A stretch of 25,660 bases of DNA, taken from positions 1-25,660 of the IMG/VR virus record IMGVR_UViG_3300020174_000060. The stretch is one strand, 5' to 3'. Shown here piece by piece: positions 5,339 through 14,751 of this stretch. Origin of the DNA: a virus. A program made the position numbers and the translations under genes. A model generated the notes under the pieces. That model saw only the letters and a list, made by a program, of their open reading frames with translations, ran no database searches and was not told the DNA's origin. The first letter of the stretch is position 1. Each line of letters starts with the position of its first letter.

Positions 5339-7530
5339 TAGATAGTTCCATAAGCTGTTACATCACCAGTCACTGTTAAGTTACCGCTAGCATCTATCTT
5401 CATTTGGTTTGTACCAGCATTAGCAAAGTACAATACGCCACCTGCTTCAGTTACTGTCCAGTCACCTAAGTCCACAGTAGTTGCATTGACTGTAGCAAAT
5501 GTAGGTGAATTAGTTGTACCTAAGTTTTGATCAATAGTGTATGCAGTAATGTTTGATGCTGTGCCTGTAGTGTTTTGATTGCCTGTAGTATTTACACCAG
5601 GTAAATCGATGTTAGCAGAACCATCAAATGATACGCCACCAATTGTTCTTGCTGTTGATAAAGCATCTGCTGTGCTAGCGTTACCAGTCACATCACCTGT
5701 TAAATCCCCAGTAAATGAAGTTGCTGCAACATCAGCTAATGCAAATGATGCATGAGCTGTATCAATTGCTGATCCAGGCTCAGGTGTATAGCTATCAAAG
5801 AATTTAAATGTACCATCTGTTGCATCACGGAAAATACCAGCATGTGCATAAGTGCCATCATTATAGTTACCTACCCAGCCCAAGTCGGGGTTAGTAACAG
5901 TTGAGCCATCATTTAAATAAATTAAGTTATCTTCAATTGCTAACTCAGTAGCAGAAATAGTAGTTGTAGTACCATTAATTGTTAAGTTACCATCAACAAT
6001 CAGATTGCCTTGGAAGTTTGCATTATCATCATCATACTTCGCAATGTCTGCATCGTATGCTTGTACTGTTACTCCGATGTCTGAGTCAAGGACTGCATCA
6101 GATCCTAACGCTGTGTTGACATCAGAAGCTGATAAAGTCACTGCACCTGTTCTAGTATTGAATGATGTTACAGCACCTGATGCTGAGAACGCTGCTTCAT
6201 CCCACGCAGAACCATTCCAAATATATAATTGTCCAGCAGTAGAGTTATAATACAAAGCCCCTGTAGTGGTTGTAGTTGGAGGAGATGCATATACACCAAG
6301 ATATGTTTCAGCAAAGGTTACTACATCTGTAACATTAGTTGCAACTGTGTTAATGTTGGTTTCATTGCTAACAACTGAAGCAATGTCTGTTGCTAAACCA
6401 GCCACTGTATTGACATTAGATATGTTACCACCAACTGAATTAACATTTGATATGTTTGTTGCTACTGTACCAATTGTATCTGCACCATTTAAGTTTGTAG
6501 CGACAGTATTAATATCTGTATTTGCACTAGCTACTGTGTTGACGTTTGTAATGTTAGATCCAACTGCATTAACATTAGCAATGTTAGTGACTACTGTTGC
6601 AATGTTAGATGAATCTGTTGCTACTGTGGTGACATTACCTGAAATACCAGCAACTGTTTCAACATCAAGAATCGCAGTGCTAACTGTTACAACATCACTA
6701 ATAGATCCAGCAACGGTGTTGATGTTTGTCTCATTAGCGTAGATTTGATTTAAGGCTGTCGTGTTAGCAGCCACTGCTGACACTTCCGTATCTAGTCCAG
6801 CAACTGTATTGACATCTGCAATATTTGTTGCCACTGTGTTTACATTACTAATACTACCAGCCACTGTGTTTACATTAGTAATACTACCACCAGTATTATT
6901 AACATTTGATATACTACCAGCAACTGTAGTTACATTAGCATCATTGTTAGCTACGGTCGTTACATTCGATGCAATGCCTGATACGGTAGTCACATCACTT
7001 GCAATACCAGCAATAGTAGTCACATCAGTGACCGCATTAACAACTTCAGGGTTACCAGTCGTAGAGTTAAATGATAGATACTTACCTTTACGATCATCAT
7101 CTTTAGGCAAGGTCATATCAATCGTATCTGGATCGGTCACGGGTGCTTTAATCGCACGCTCATTAGATTCAAGTACTTGTTGTGCAAAGATGGTTAAGCT
7201 ATCAAACTCATCATTGAGTGAGGTAGCAAATAAAGGACCACCTGTGGTAAAGTCTGTTGTTCTTTCAATGGTACGATCACCCACAATAGTGATACGATCA
7301 TCAGCATCTGGAGTTGTAGGTACGTTAGTTCCAACAACAATAGTCACTGAACCTGTACCATCAACGTTAACAGTGATAGTGTAATCTGTAGTAAGAGTCA
7401 GTTCTGTATCATTAAAGTATACAGCAACATCAGTCTGAGTTAAGACTTCAAAGTTAAATGCGTATGGGCCTACACCAGCAGAGCCAGTATAGACAATACG
7501 TCGTGTTGTGCTTGATATATCAATTGCCAT
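5338..7530 (-). CDS. Tail fibre protein with T7-type N-terminal domain
   Basis: A 730-aa trimeric-fibre candidate. Residues about 1-150 match the T7 gp17 N-terminal attachment domain, which docks on the tail tube (motifs RRIVYTGSAGVGPYAFNFEVL and GDRTIERTTDF). Residues about 166-410 are an uninterrupted series of ten-residue repeats, consensus N-T-V-A-x-x-I-x-N-V. Residues about 415-440 hold a short motif common in phage fibres (GALYYNSTAGQLYIWNGSAW), followed by SFNTRTGAVTLSASDV. The C-terminal 220 residues resemble repeated beta modules (NLIVDGNLTINGTTTTIS, FTGDLTGDVTGNAS). The start has AGAGGA seven bases upstream. It shares one base with the adhesin gene that follows, and a 53-base gap separates it from the internal virion proteins. 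Confidence 0.88.
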   Translation of the reverse strand: MAIDISSTTRRIVYTGSAGVGPYAFNFEVLTQTDVAVYFNDTELTLTTDYTITVNVDGTGSVTIVVGTNVPTTPDADDRITIVGDRTIERTTDFTTGGPLFATSLNDEFDSLTIFAQQVLESNERAIKAPVTDPDTIDMTLPKDDDRKGKYLSFNSTTGNPEVVNAVTDVTTIAGIASDVTTVSGIASNVTTVANNDANVTTVAGSISNVNNTGGSITNVNTVAGSISNVNTVATNIADVNTVAGLDTEVSAVAANTTALNQIYANETNINTVAGSISDVVTVSTAILDVETVAGISGNVTTVATDSSNIATVVTNIANVNAVGSNITNVNTVASANTDINTVATNLNGADTIGTVATNISNVNSVGGNISNVNTVAGLATDIASVVSNETNINTVATNVTDVVTFAETYLGVYASPPTTTTTGALYYNSTAGQLYIWNGSAWDEAAFSASGAVTSFNTRTGAVTLSASDVNTALGSDAVLDSDIGVTVQAYDADIAKYDDDNANFQGNLIVDGNLTINGTTTTISATELAIEDNLIYLNDGSTVTNPDLGWVGNYNDGTYAHAGIFRDATDGTFKFFDSYTPEPGSAIDTAHASFALADVAATSFTGDLTGDVTGNASTADALSTARTIGGVSFDGSANIDLPGVNTTGNQNTTGTASNITAYTIDQNLGTTNSPTFATVNATTVDLGDWTVTEAGGVLYFANAGTNQMKIDASGNLTVTGDVTAYGTI
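6298..7036 (-). repeat. Decapeptide (30-bp) repeat array inside the tail fibre gene
   Basis: About 25 copies of a degenerate 30-base unit encode ten-residue repeats such as NTVAGSISNV, NTVATNIADV and TTVAGSISNV. The phase is kept exactly from residue about 166 to 350. One 13-residue unit (NTVATNLNGADTI) then shifts the register, and the array continues to about 410. Hydrophobic residues fall 3-4-3 apart, as in a decad coiled coil. The low-complexity codons also leave long stop-free frames on the plus strand. Confidence 0.85.
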
Positions 7531-7537
7531 AAGTTAT

Positions 7538-7550
7538 CCTCTAGTGTGTA
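7538..7550 (-). promoter_or_regulatory. Possible phage-type promoter core before the tail fibre gene
   Basis: On the minus strand this reads TACACACTAGAGG and lies in the 53-base gap before the fibre gene. It resembles the CACTA-NA-GG core of T7/SP6/K11-family RNA polymerase promoters and recurs, with one base fewer, before the capsid gene (about 19308-19317). Against it, a start at the GG would leave an unusually short leader and use part of the fibre gene's ribosome site. No RNA polymerase gene is in view. Low confidence. Confidence 0.25.
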
Positions 7551-7583
7551 ATCCTATCATAAAACCCTGAAATAGTCCATATA

Positions 7584-10157
7584 TCACTCGAATGGAGTGC
7601 TGTTTGGATTTGTCTCTCCAGGCTGCCACCAATACTCCTTACCCTCTTTATAATCTCTGCTTAATGTTCTGTTAATTTGTGATTGATAATCAGGATCAGA
7701 CCACAATAATAAACGTTCCCATACCATACGTTTCATTGCTGTATTAATCATCCAGTTGTTTTGATATGGTGTGTGTCTAATTAATGTCTTTAATGTTCTT
7801 GTTCTAAATTTGCTTTCAGCATCTTCGTCGCCTTCAGCAAAATCTTTAGCTGATCCAAATAAAGCATAACCAATACTATCTATTGCTCCAATAACTGGAC
7901 CAGCAACATAACCTGATAAACCTTGACGATAGTCACCTAACCCAATAGCTACATCCACAAGAGGGCCAAGACCTCCGCCACGTGTAAATGCAGTTGCCCA
8001 AAATATACGACCTTCTTCAGTTGTTGGATCCATGCTTTGTGGCTTAACACCTCTAGCAACGTTCATTAGTTGAACACCAACACCACCTAGTACAGTCATC
8101 ATAATAGCAACATCAGCGACTGCTCGCATCTTTTGTAATGGAGTTTTAGCTTCAGATAGTTGTCTATCTAAATGTAAATGTTTAAATGCAAATGGCCAAG
8201 ATTTAAACATACCAAATGATCTTGTAATTTCTCCAGGAATGGTGCCTGGTTTTGTAGTGCCTATTAATTGTGTACGTTCTAATAAACTAACTGTTGGAAC
8301 TCCACGTTCAGTTTCACCTAAGATCATACGCATATAAGCATCTGCTATCTCTTGAGCTTCTCCAGCTTCTAATCCACTAATCTTTTCAATATCTCTTGGA
8401 CTCATGTATTTAAATTCAACATCACCAAACTGACGACTACCTTGTTTCGCTTGACGTATTTTGTTCCACATATCATCAGTAATTTCATATCTACTTAATG
8501 CAACTCTATCACCATCAGCTAACTTATCCCATGGTGTATCAGCAAGCTTAGCCCACTTTTCCATTAATGATCGACCAGCAAATTGTCTACCTCTTTCAGT
8601 TACTGCTGTTAATCCAGTCAGACGTAATGAAGAATCGCCGATAAATCTAAACAATGGAGTTGCTGTATCTTCAGCTAAATATCTATTTAATGTTGATGCT
8701 GTTTGTCCTAGTACTGCTTCATTGATTAATCCTAATTCAGCTGCTTCTTTTTTACGTGCCGCACCGTTAGTAATGTTGAGTAAGTTTTCAATATACCCAG
8801 CTACTGCTTTGACCTCAGGAATATTATTCATCTTAAACATACGAGCGACTGTGCCAGCATCAGTTGGTGCAGCAAGTAATGAAGTAAATCCTAATGAGGT
8901 AGACATAAGTAATGATCTGTAATTTCTAAGCAACTCTCCGCCACCTTCTTGTACTCCGTTGTATACGCGATACATATCACCAAAGAACTCTGCTGTTCGT
9001 TGTGCAGTTTTATCTGGATCTTTATACTTCTTGCGTCCTGTGTATTTACTCTTTAACTTTGAGTAGTCATTATTTCTTGCCAAGTCAAGTATTTCATTTT
9101 GTAAAAAGCTTACTGTAGAATCTGCATTAGGGCCAAGCACTTCCATCTTAGCAATGTCTTTAGCCATGCCACGCATGTAGTTAATCATAGAGTCGTATAC
9201 TTGAGGCTCTCCATACAACTTCTGATACTGTTTAAATGAAGATGCATTTTTAAACTGAAGGATACGTTCTTCTTGATGTCTAAGGTATACAGCAGAACCA
9301 GCAGTGTAGTTAGATGCGTAAATAGATTTGTCTAACTTGTTTCTACCTTCTGATGTAATGCTATCATACACTTCACCTAAAACTGTGTTTAACTCATCAT
9401 CTGTCATTTGACTTCCGGTACGCTTACTAATCATTGCCTCTTTGTCCATCAGTTTTCCAGTATCTTCTACCCATTGCGTTTTAGGCACTTTCCTAATCTT
9501 ACCGATGTTGTGTGATTGTGGCATACGCCATTTGTTATTGTATTGTATGTTTCCGCCATGCTGATTAAATACAATGAATGCATAATCTGTTGCTTCTTTC
9601 CATGCCTTAGCAAACTCTGCGGCTTCTTTATTCTTTGTTGATCCCGGCTCAAACACTTCGTCTAATACATTATCAATTAAATCTTGTTTACGTTTTTGAC
9701 TAGGTATGATTTTGCGAGTAAAGTCTGTTCCAGTGCGACCAAGCGCTGTCTGTTCCATTTCAAGTATTAAATTGTTTAATGGCGCAATGATGCGACTAAA
9801 GACTACATTCTCTTGTAAGTATAAATTCTTACCAACAGTAGTTTCAGGAACGGGTGTCATAATAGATTTAAGTGTTTCAAATGGATCTTCTGACGCATGT
9901 AGCTTATTACGCAATTCAATTTTCTTTAATGCTGTTTGTAGTTGCACACGCATCTTATGATTTTCACGTCCTTCAATAAAATCAATCGCTTTGTCTTGTG
10001 CAAACTTAATTCGATCTTCTGGATTTCTTAATGCAGCTTCAGATGATTCATAGAATTGTTTATAAATATCTATTGCTTCTTGACGAAACTTCTCACTCAG
10101 CACACCTTGTGCTGCTGCTAAACAAGATTCTAATCCATGTGTTATTTGTTCTGCCAT
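7584..10157 (-). CDS. Internal virion / ejection protein, gp16 C-terminal-like
   Basis: An 857-aa protein, the last of four internal virion proteins; its ATG shares a base with the previous stop (TAATG). It is mostly helical and charged. Recognisable phage-type elements are a FNQHGGNIQYNNKWRMPQSHN stretch near 197-217 and several Ala/Gly-rich membrane-like segments in the second half (e.g. LLMSTSLGFTSLLAAPTD and IMMTVLGGVGVQLMNVARG). The position corresponds to T7 gp16, which forms part of the channel that carries DNA across the cell envelope. Gp16 is about 1,318 aa and begins with a lytic transglycosylase. Here that domain is not visible, and the gene plus its upstream neighbour have a combined length of about 1,620 aa. 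The structural role is inferred from order and size. Confidence 0.7.
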   Translation of the reverse strand: MAEQITHGLESCLAAAQGVLSEKFRQEAIDIYKQFYESSEAALRNPEDRIKFAQDKAIDFIEGRENHKMRVQLQTALKKIELRNKLHASEDPFETLKSIMTPVPETTVGKNLYLQENVVFSRIIAPLNNLILEMEQTALGRTGTDFTRKIIPSQKRKQDLIDNVLDEVFEPGSTKNKEAAEFAKAWKEATDYAFIVFNQHGGNIQYNNKWRMPQSHNIGKIRKVPKTQWVEDTGKLMDKEAMISKRTGSQMTDDELNTVLGEVYDSITSEGRNKLDKSIYASNYTAGSAVYLRHQEERILQFKNASSFKQYQKLYGEPQVYDSMINYMRGMAKDIAKMEVLGPNADSTVSFLQNEILDLARNNDYSKLKSKYTGRKKYKDPDKTAQRTAEFFGDMYRVYNGVQEGGGELLRNYRSLLMSTSLGFTSLLAAPTDAGTVARMFKMNNIPEVKAVAGYIENLLNITNGAARKKEAAELGLINEAVLGQTASTLNRYLAEDTATPLFRFIGDSSLRLTGLTAVTERGRQFAGRSLMEKWAKLADTPWDKLADGDRVALSRYEITDDMWNKIRQAKQGSRQFGDVEFKYMSPRDIEKISGLEAGEAQEIADAYMRMILGETERGVPTVSLLERTQLIGTTKPGTIPGEITRSFGMFKSWPFAFKHLHLDRQLSEAKTPLQKMRAVADVAIMMTVLGGVGVQLMNVARGVKPQSMDPTTEEGRIFWATAFTRGGGLGPLVDVAIGLGDYRQGLSGYVAGPVIGAIDSIGYALFGSAKDFAEGDEDAESKFRTRTLKTLIRHTPYQNNWMINTAMKRMVWERLLLWSDPDYQSQINRTLSRDYKEGKEYWWQPGETNPNSTPFE

Positions 10158-12460
10158 TAATTTCTACACCTGTTAATATATTCTAAATGACGATCAACTT
10201 CAGCGTAATCATCTAAGACTTCTTGCAATGTTTTTGGTTGTCCACTTTCATCTGTCAACACTCTAAGATTTAGTATTGCTTCATCAGCATCATCAGCGAC
10301 TAATCTTTCACGCATTGATTTAACTTCATTCTTAACGCTTTGTGATGCTGCACCATTTCTATAATCATCTAATGTCTTTATGTCACTAGCAATTTGTTTA
10401 GCGACTCGAGATGTTTCCGATATAAAACTGCTTGCTGCGATGTCTCCCCTATATATTTGGCCATCAAAAGCGCCTTCTGATAATCCCTGTCTGAGATTGA
10501 GGACTGTGTTGTTTGAGACGACATCGAAGTCTTCTCCGCGTCTAATTGCTTTTGCTGCGTTTGTGATTTCATTCGAGAGGATTCCCGCTTCGTCCCCATA
10601 CGACCTAATGAGTTTGATGAGTTTTTCATTCTCTGATCTCCTAAATTTATTGATTGTTGTTGGTTCTTGTTTACTTAAAGCAGCACTTTCTCTTTCTAAG
10701 TATTTAACCATATCATTGATAATTGCATTACGCTCACGCGTAAAGTATAGACCCTCTAAGTCAAGAGATAATTCAGACATATTATATGATGATAAGTCTT
10801 TTGTTTCCATGACTAACTTTTCAATATTGTCTACATTCTTTAAGCCAGACTTGTTAATGATATCAAACATAGCAATCTGCTCTGCTTCATCTTTAAATTT
10901 TCTAGCTACAATCTTAGCAACATCTTCACTCACAATTCCACGAGTAAATGCTACAAATCCTTTTGCAGACAATCTAGCCAATTCACTGCTATCTTTATAT
11001 GTAGGTAACATATCATCAATAATATCCTCTAATCCGGGATACATTTTAAATACCTTCATATCTTTTGGTGAAATAGTGCGGTCTAATGCATTACGTACAA
11101 TACTAGATAGTCTTACTAATTCTGGAGTAAATCCTGATGACTCGTTTAATATAATTGCAGAAATAGGTTGATTGGCCTCTTGTGCTAAACGTAATCTTGT
11201 ATGACCATCTACTACAGTTCGTATTCCTTTAGCATCTTCAAATACAATAATATGTCCAGCTTTGACCGGATCGTATACAACATTTTTAGGAACAGGCTCT
11301 TTAAATTGTTTAAACTGAAATCTATCTTCATCTATCTGAATGGTTTTAGAATCTACCTCTTCTGCCATGTTATATTGTTTTTCTGTTAACTTCACATCCT
11401 CCGGTACATTTAATCCAGCGTTAGGCCCTTTGTCTAATGCCTTCATATCATTGTCTAACAAATGTCTAAAGAATTGTATTGTATTGCCATGATGAGCAGT
11501 ATTGTTTGGATCATTAGGAAAGAAGTTATTAGTTTCATTTACATCCAATGCTGTTTGTCTATCTAACCCCATTTCTAATTCAGGATCAGGTTTATATGTA
11601 TAGCCTTGATTATCTGCATGTGCAGCTCTAAGAGCTTCAATACCTTCAATACGCTCTTTAGGTGTTAATGCTCTTTTGATTTTGTTTTCAGTATACTTAA
11701 AGTATTCTTTAATAGGCAGATGAGTTGCTCCAATAATAGCGCCACCAAATGCAGAACCTAATGCAATGTTTTGCAACATCTCTTGTTTGGTATAATCTTC
11801 ACCTGTCAAGCGCTGATGCCATTGCTTGACTTGATCATATTCATATAATTCTACACCCGCAAGGATTGCAGAGTTGGTAGCAATCTTGCTGGTTAAGTTC
11901 CATGATGATCCTATAGGAATTAACATACTTGCTAAATCTAAATCATCCGAAGCCGCGCCAATCATTGATCCAGCAAAAGCGCCTATCTTACCTAATATGC
12001 TTTGTTTTTCACCAACTCGGTATTGTTCTTGTATTGTTTCTTCTGCATTAGTTGCTGCTTTAGTTTGAGCTGATCTATAAAAACTATCTGTGCTATTAAG
12101 ATCAAACCCTTGTTCTGTAAGATAAGTCTTGTATTCTGGATTGTTTTCAGCTAATGAATATAGTTTATTGATTGTGCTTTCAATGCCGGTGCTACGCTTA
12201 CCTGTAGGATCTTGCAAGTAAGTTGGGTTATCCATGATCTGAGTCATGTCAATACTATTTTGATTAGTCATTGATGCATACTGCTCAACAAGAGGTTGAA
12301 GTATGTCTGACATATAATCACGCTCTGCATCAGCTCCAAACGATGCAAACGTACCTTTAGTAAATGCAGTAAGGTTTTCTATACCACCACTATATTCTCC
12401 ACCAAGGACAGGTTCTCTATAGTTAATCAGTGATGCATCAGGCGCACTTAATAGCTTCAC
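10157..12460 (-). CDS. Internal virion protein with DdrB-like ParB domain
   Basis: A 767-aa virion protein whose ATG overlaps the previous stop (ATGA). Residues about 1-370 are helical, with a hydrophobic segment near 155-170 and another near 232-246. Residues about 370-445 form a ParB/Srx-superfamily domain: a F-Q-F-K motif at 381-384, AGHIIVFEDAKG at 401-412 and VVDGHTRLRLAQE at 416-428, then I-S-A-I-I-L-N-E. This arrangement matches the ParB domain of P1 DdrB, a packaged anti-restriction protein, better than it matches chromosomal ParB. The remaining C-terminus is helical. It probably enters the cell with the DNA as part of the ejectosome. An anti-defence or DNA-binding role is inference; nuclease or CTPase activity is not shown by the sequence. 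Confidence 0.8.
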   Translation of the reverse strand: MKLLSAPDASLINYREPVLGGEYSGGIENLTAFTKGTFASFGADAERDYMSDILQPLVEQYASMTNQNSIDMTQIMDNPTYLQDPTGKRSTGIESTINKLYSLAENNPEYKTYLTEQGFDLNSTDSFYRSAQTKAATNAEETIQEQYRVGEKQSILGKIGAFAGSMIGAASDDLDLASMLIPIGSSWNLTSKIATNSAILAGVELYEYDQVKQWHQRLTGEDYTKQEMLQNIALGSAFGGAIIGATHLPIKEYFKYTENKIKRALTPKERIEGIEALRAAHADNQGYTYKPDPELEMGLDRQTALDVNETNNFFPNDPNNTAHHGNTIQFFRHLLDNDMKALDKGPNAGLNVPEDVKLTEKQYNMAEEVDSKTIQIDEDRFQFKQFKEPVPKNVVYDPVKAGHIIVFEDAKGIRTVVDGHTRLRLAQEANQPISAIILNESSGFTPELVRLSSIVRNALDRTISPKDMKVFKMYPGLEDIIDDMLPTYKDSSELARLSAKGFVAFTRGIVSEDVAKIVARKFKDEAEQIAMFDIINKSGLKNVDNIEKLVMETKDLSSYNMSELSLDLEGLYFTRERNAIINDMVKYLERESAALSKQEPTTINKFRRSENEKLIKLIRSYGDEAGILSNEITNAAKAIRRGEDFDVVSNNTVLNLRQGLSEGAFDGQIYRGDIAASSFISETSRVAKQIASDIKTLDDYRNGAASQSVKNEVKSMRERLVADDADEAILNLRVLTDESGQPKTLQEVLDDYAEVDRHLEYINRCRN

Positions 12461-14748
12461 TCATCACCACCCATGCGCTCATATCTGTATGAACTAAATC
12501 CAGTTCTTACACGTTTCTTACCAGCTAATGGTATGTCTTGTTGTAATGATCCAAACTGTTCTTTGGCTGTGTAAATTTCTTGTAATACATGTCCATCAAA
12601 TCTAATTGGCACATTACTTTCATTAGTAAATGGATGTCCGTTTTTATCTAATAAAATGTAATGATCGCCAATTCTTTTTGGTGTAGCATTAGCTAAATCT
12701 TCTGTAATGTGTTGTTGCTTATTTGGTGCCGTAATAGAAGGCACTTCCCCTGTATCTACAACAACAGATGATAAGAAATCATTTGCATCTGCGGTAGAGA
12801 AATACTTAGGAAATTCCTCAAAATCCATATCATTATGAATGATTACAAATCTATCATTAACTTGAGATAATCCACCCATTTTACCCTCTGCTCCAGTTAC
12901 TGCCATAATTGCTTCTTTATATTTGGCATCATTAACATTTGTGCTTCCAGCAGCATCAGGATACATTCTAGCATAATATGCATCAGCTGCCTGTAGTATT
13001 CTATCTGACTCTCCAGGATGTAACGAGACGGCATCAATTAAAGCTAATGCAGATTTAGTTTTCTTACGTTTGCTCTTCATATCTAAATTAGATTCTACTA
13101 TAAATTGCTGACCTTCCAGTATAGTAGCCAGTGTATTTGGATCTGTGCCATTAACCGCTAACGCGCCAACATGAGCAAACACAGGATCTTTCGGAGACAC
13201 TTGTTGGAATACAGATAAAGCATCTGCACCAAACGCATCAACTATTTGAGATGCAACTGAAATTTTCTGATCCTTAGTAATTTCATCAGATGAAATAATA
13301 CGTGTTAATCGCTGAGCTTGTTGTTTAGTTAAGAAATTAGTCTCTCCAGGAATATAATCTGGCTGAGATCTAATTGCGTTAAATTGTTTTTCAAATGACA
13401 TCTGTAATTGTTTTGAATCTCCAGTTAACAATAAATCAATATCGCCATGATTAGTACCTGATCGTGTAAGTGTATATTGTGCTAAGTCTTTATCCCTTGC
13501 TTCTTCTAATTTCTTAGCATGATCTTTTGCAAGCGTTACGTATGATTTAGGATAGCTCTCAGGATCATTGTCCCATCGTGAAATTAAAGCTTGTATTTCT
13601 GGTAATGATTTACTTTGAAATTCTTGAGATATACTTACTAACGCCATGGTAGTGTGGAAATCTTCTAAAGCCGCTGCTTTTGCTGGACCAGATAACTTAG
13701 CAATCTTATCAGTATATGATGTAAGCTCCACTCTCCAATTATTTACATTTGCACCTTCTTCAAGGTTTGATCTAATTGTCTTACCTTGGTCAGTAATGCC
13801 TTTTAATTCAGCTTTATATTCTGATGCTATCTGTGAGTATTTTGATTCAATACGAGATTGTAATGTATTCTTTTGAGTAGGTTTAAGATGTTTCCAAACA
13901 TCTGAATATTTACCTAACTCACCTTTTTCTAATTGGTCATATACTTCTTCAATGGTTGCAAACTCAAGTTGTAATTCATCTGCAATGTGTCTATATAATG
14001 CTTCTGAGAATTCTTTTTGAATATCGTTTTTAAACGATTCTTTACGTGGACTGTTTGCAAATAACTGTTCTGCTTCTTGTTGTGAAGCTAAAAACTTAGC
14101 AAAAATAACACTAGGCTCTTGATTCTTCATATCTACTTCCATTTGCCTAACCATGCCAAACATAGTGTCTTTAGCTAAATCATCTTGTCTTTCTTGTTCT
14201 TTGCTGCGTAATTCTTTTAATGATGCTTTATAGTAACTATTACCATCTGTAATACGTTTTTGATAGAATGCATTAGCAGATTCAGGATCTATCTGTGCAA
14301 TAACATTTGACCATGACTTTAATGGTGTTTCTAATTCTCGTTGAATAATTGCTGCATCAGTCAGCTGACCATTCTTAACTCTTTCATAAACATCTTCATA
14401 ATGTTTATATGCACTATTAGTTAATTCAGATGTAGCTTGTTGAGCGTATAGTTTTTGTACTGCATCATTCCAAACCATACCACCATTTAATGCAGCTTCA
14501 ATCGGATTGACACCAGTTGCTTGTGCATCTTCTAGTTGTTTAGTAGTTAATGGATTAGCAACTGTATATTGTGCAGCTTGTTTTTTAATGCCTATCTCTG
14601 CTTGTCCGGCAGCAAACTTACTAATAACGTCAAGACTACCTTCAATCGATTTTGATCTTCTAATTTGTTCTTGCAGATTAGGAGTTTGGATGGTATCAAT
14701 ACCAGCCATTAATGGTGCTTTTTGTTCGTATGTAGGTAGTCTAGCCAT
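12457..14748 (-). CDS. Internal virion protein, gp15-like
   Basis: A 763-aa helical, Gln/Lys/Glu/Ala-rich protein. It occupies the T7 gp15 position and nearly the gp15 length (747 aa). T7 gp15 is a core protein that is ejected with the DNA and forms a periplasmic tube. The N-terminal 100 residues (MARLPTYEQKAPLMAG, then a long Ala/Gln-rich helix) are typical of this class. No enzymatic motif is seen. GGGGAG sits upstream of the ATG. It begins three bases after the gp14-like gene and ends in an ATGA overlap with the ParB-domain protein. The assignment rests on order, length and composition, not on strong motif identity. Confidence 0.72.
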   Translation of the reverse strand: MARLPTYEQKAPLMAGIDTIQTPNLQEQIRRSKSIEGSLDVISKFAAGQAEIGIKKQAAQYTVANPLTTKQLEDAQATGVNPIEAALNGGMVWNDAVQKLYAQQATSELTNSAYKHYEDVYERVKNGQLTDAAIIQRELETPLKSWSNVIAQIDPESANAFYQKRITDGNSYYKASLKELRSKEQERQDDLAKDTMFGMVRQMEVDMKNQEPSVIFAKFLASQQEAEQLFANSPRKESFKNDIQKEFSEALYRHIADELQLEFATIEEVYDQLEKGELGKYSDVWKHLKPTQKNTLQSRIESKYSQIASEYKAELKGITDQGKTIRSNLEEGANVNNWRVELTSYTDKIAKLSGPAKAAALEDFHTTMALVSISQEFQSKSLPEIQALISRWDNDPESYPKSYVTLAKDHAKKLEEARDKDLAQYTLTRSGTNHGDIDLLLTGDSKQLQMSFEKQFNAIRSQPDYIPGETNFLTKQQAQRLTRIISSDEITKDQKISVASQIVDAFGADALSVFQQVSPKDPVFAHVGALAVNGTDPNTLATILEGQQFIVESNLDMKSKRKKTKSALALIDAVSLHPGESDRILQAADAYYARMYPDAAGSTNVNDAKYKEAIMAVTGAEGKMGGLSQVNDRFVIIHNDMDFEEFPKYFSTADANDFLSSVVVDTGEVPSITAPNKQQHITEDLANATPKRIGDHYILLDKNGHPFTNESNVPIRFDGHVLQEIYTAKEQFGSLQQDIPLAGKKRVRTGFSSYRYERMGGDE

Positions 14749-14751
14749 TTA

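Noticed and set aside
6005-7384. Three plus-strand open frames of 81, 158 and 207 aa
   Set aside because: They are antisense to the fibre decapeptide repeats; the 30-base periodicity keeps stops out of other frames and the products are repeats of low-complexity Val/Thr/Ala.
10378-10629. 83-aa minus-strand frame within the ParB-domain gene
   Set aside because: Out of frame, no ribosome site, Ser/Gln-rich low-complexity product.
10380-11171. 263-aa open frame on the plus strand
   Set aside because: It lies wholly antisense to the ParB-domain virion protein, has Ser/Leu/Ile-rich composition typical of antisense shadows and no ribosome site.
13640-13660. Another TAGTGTG (CACACTA on the minus strand)
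   Set aside because: It lies in the middle of the gp15-like coding region and lacks the downstream AGG, so I do not count it as a promoter copy.
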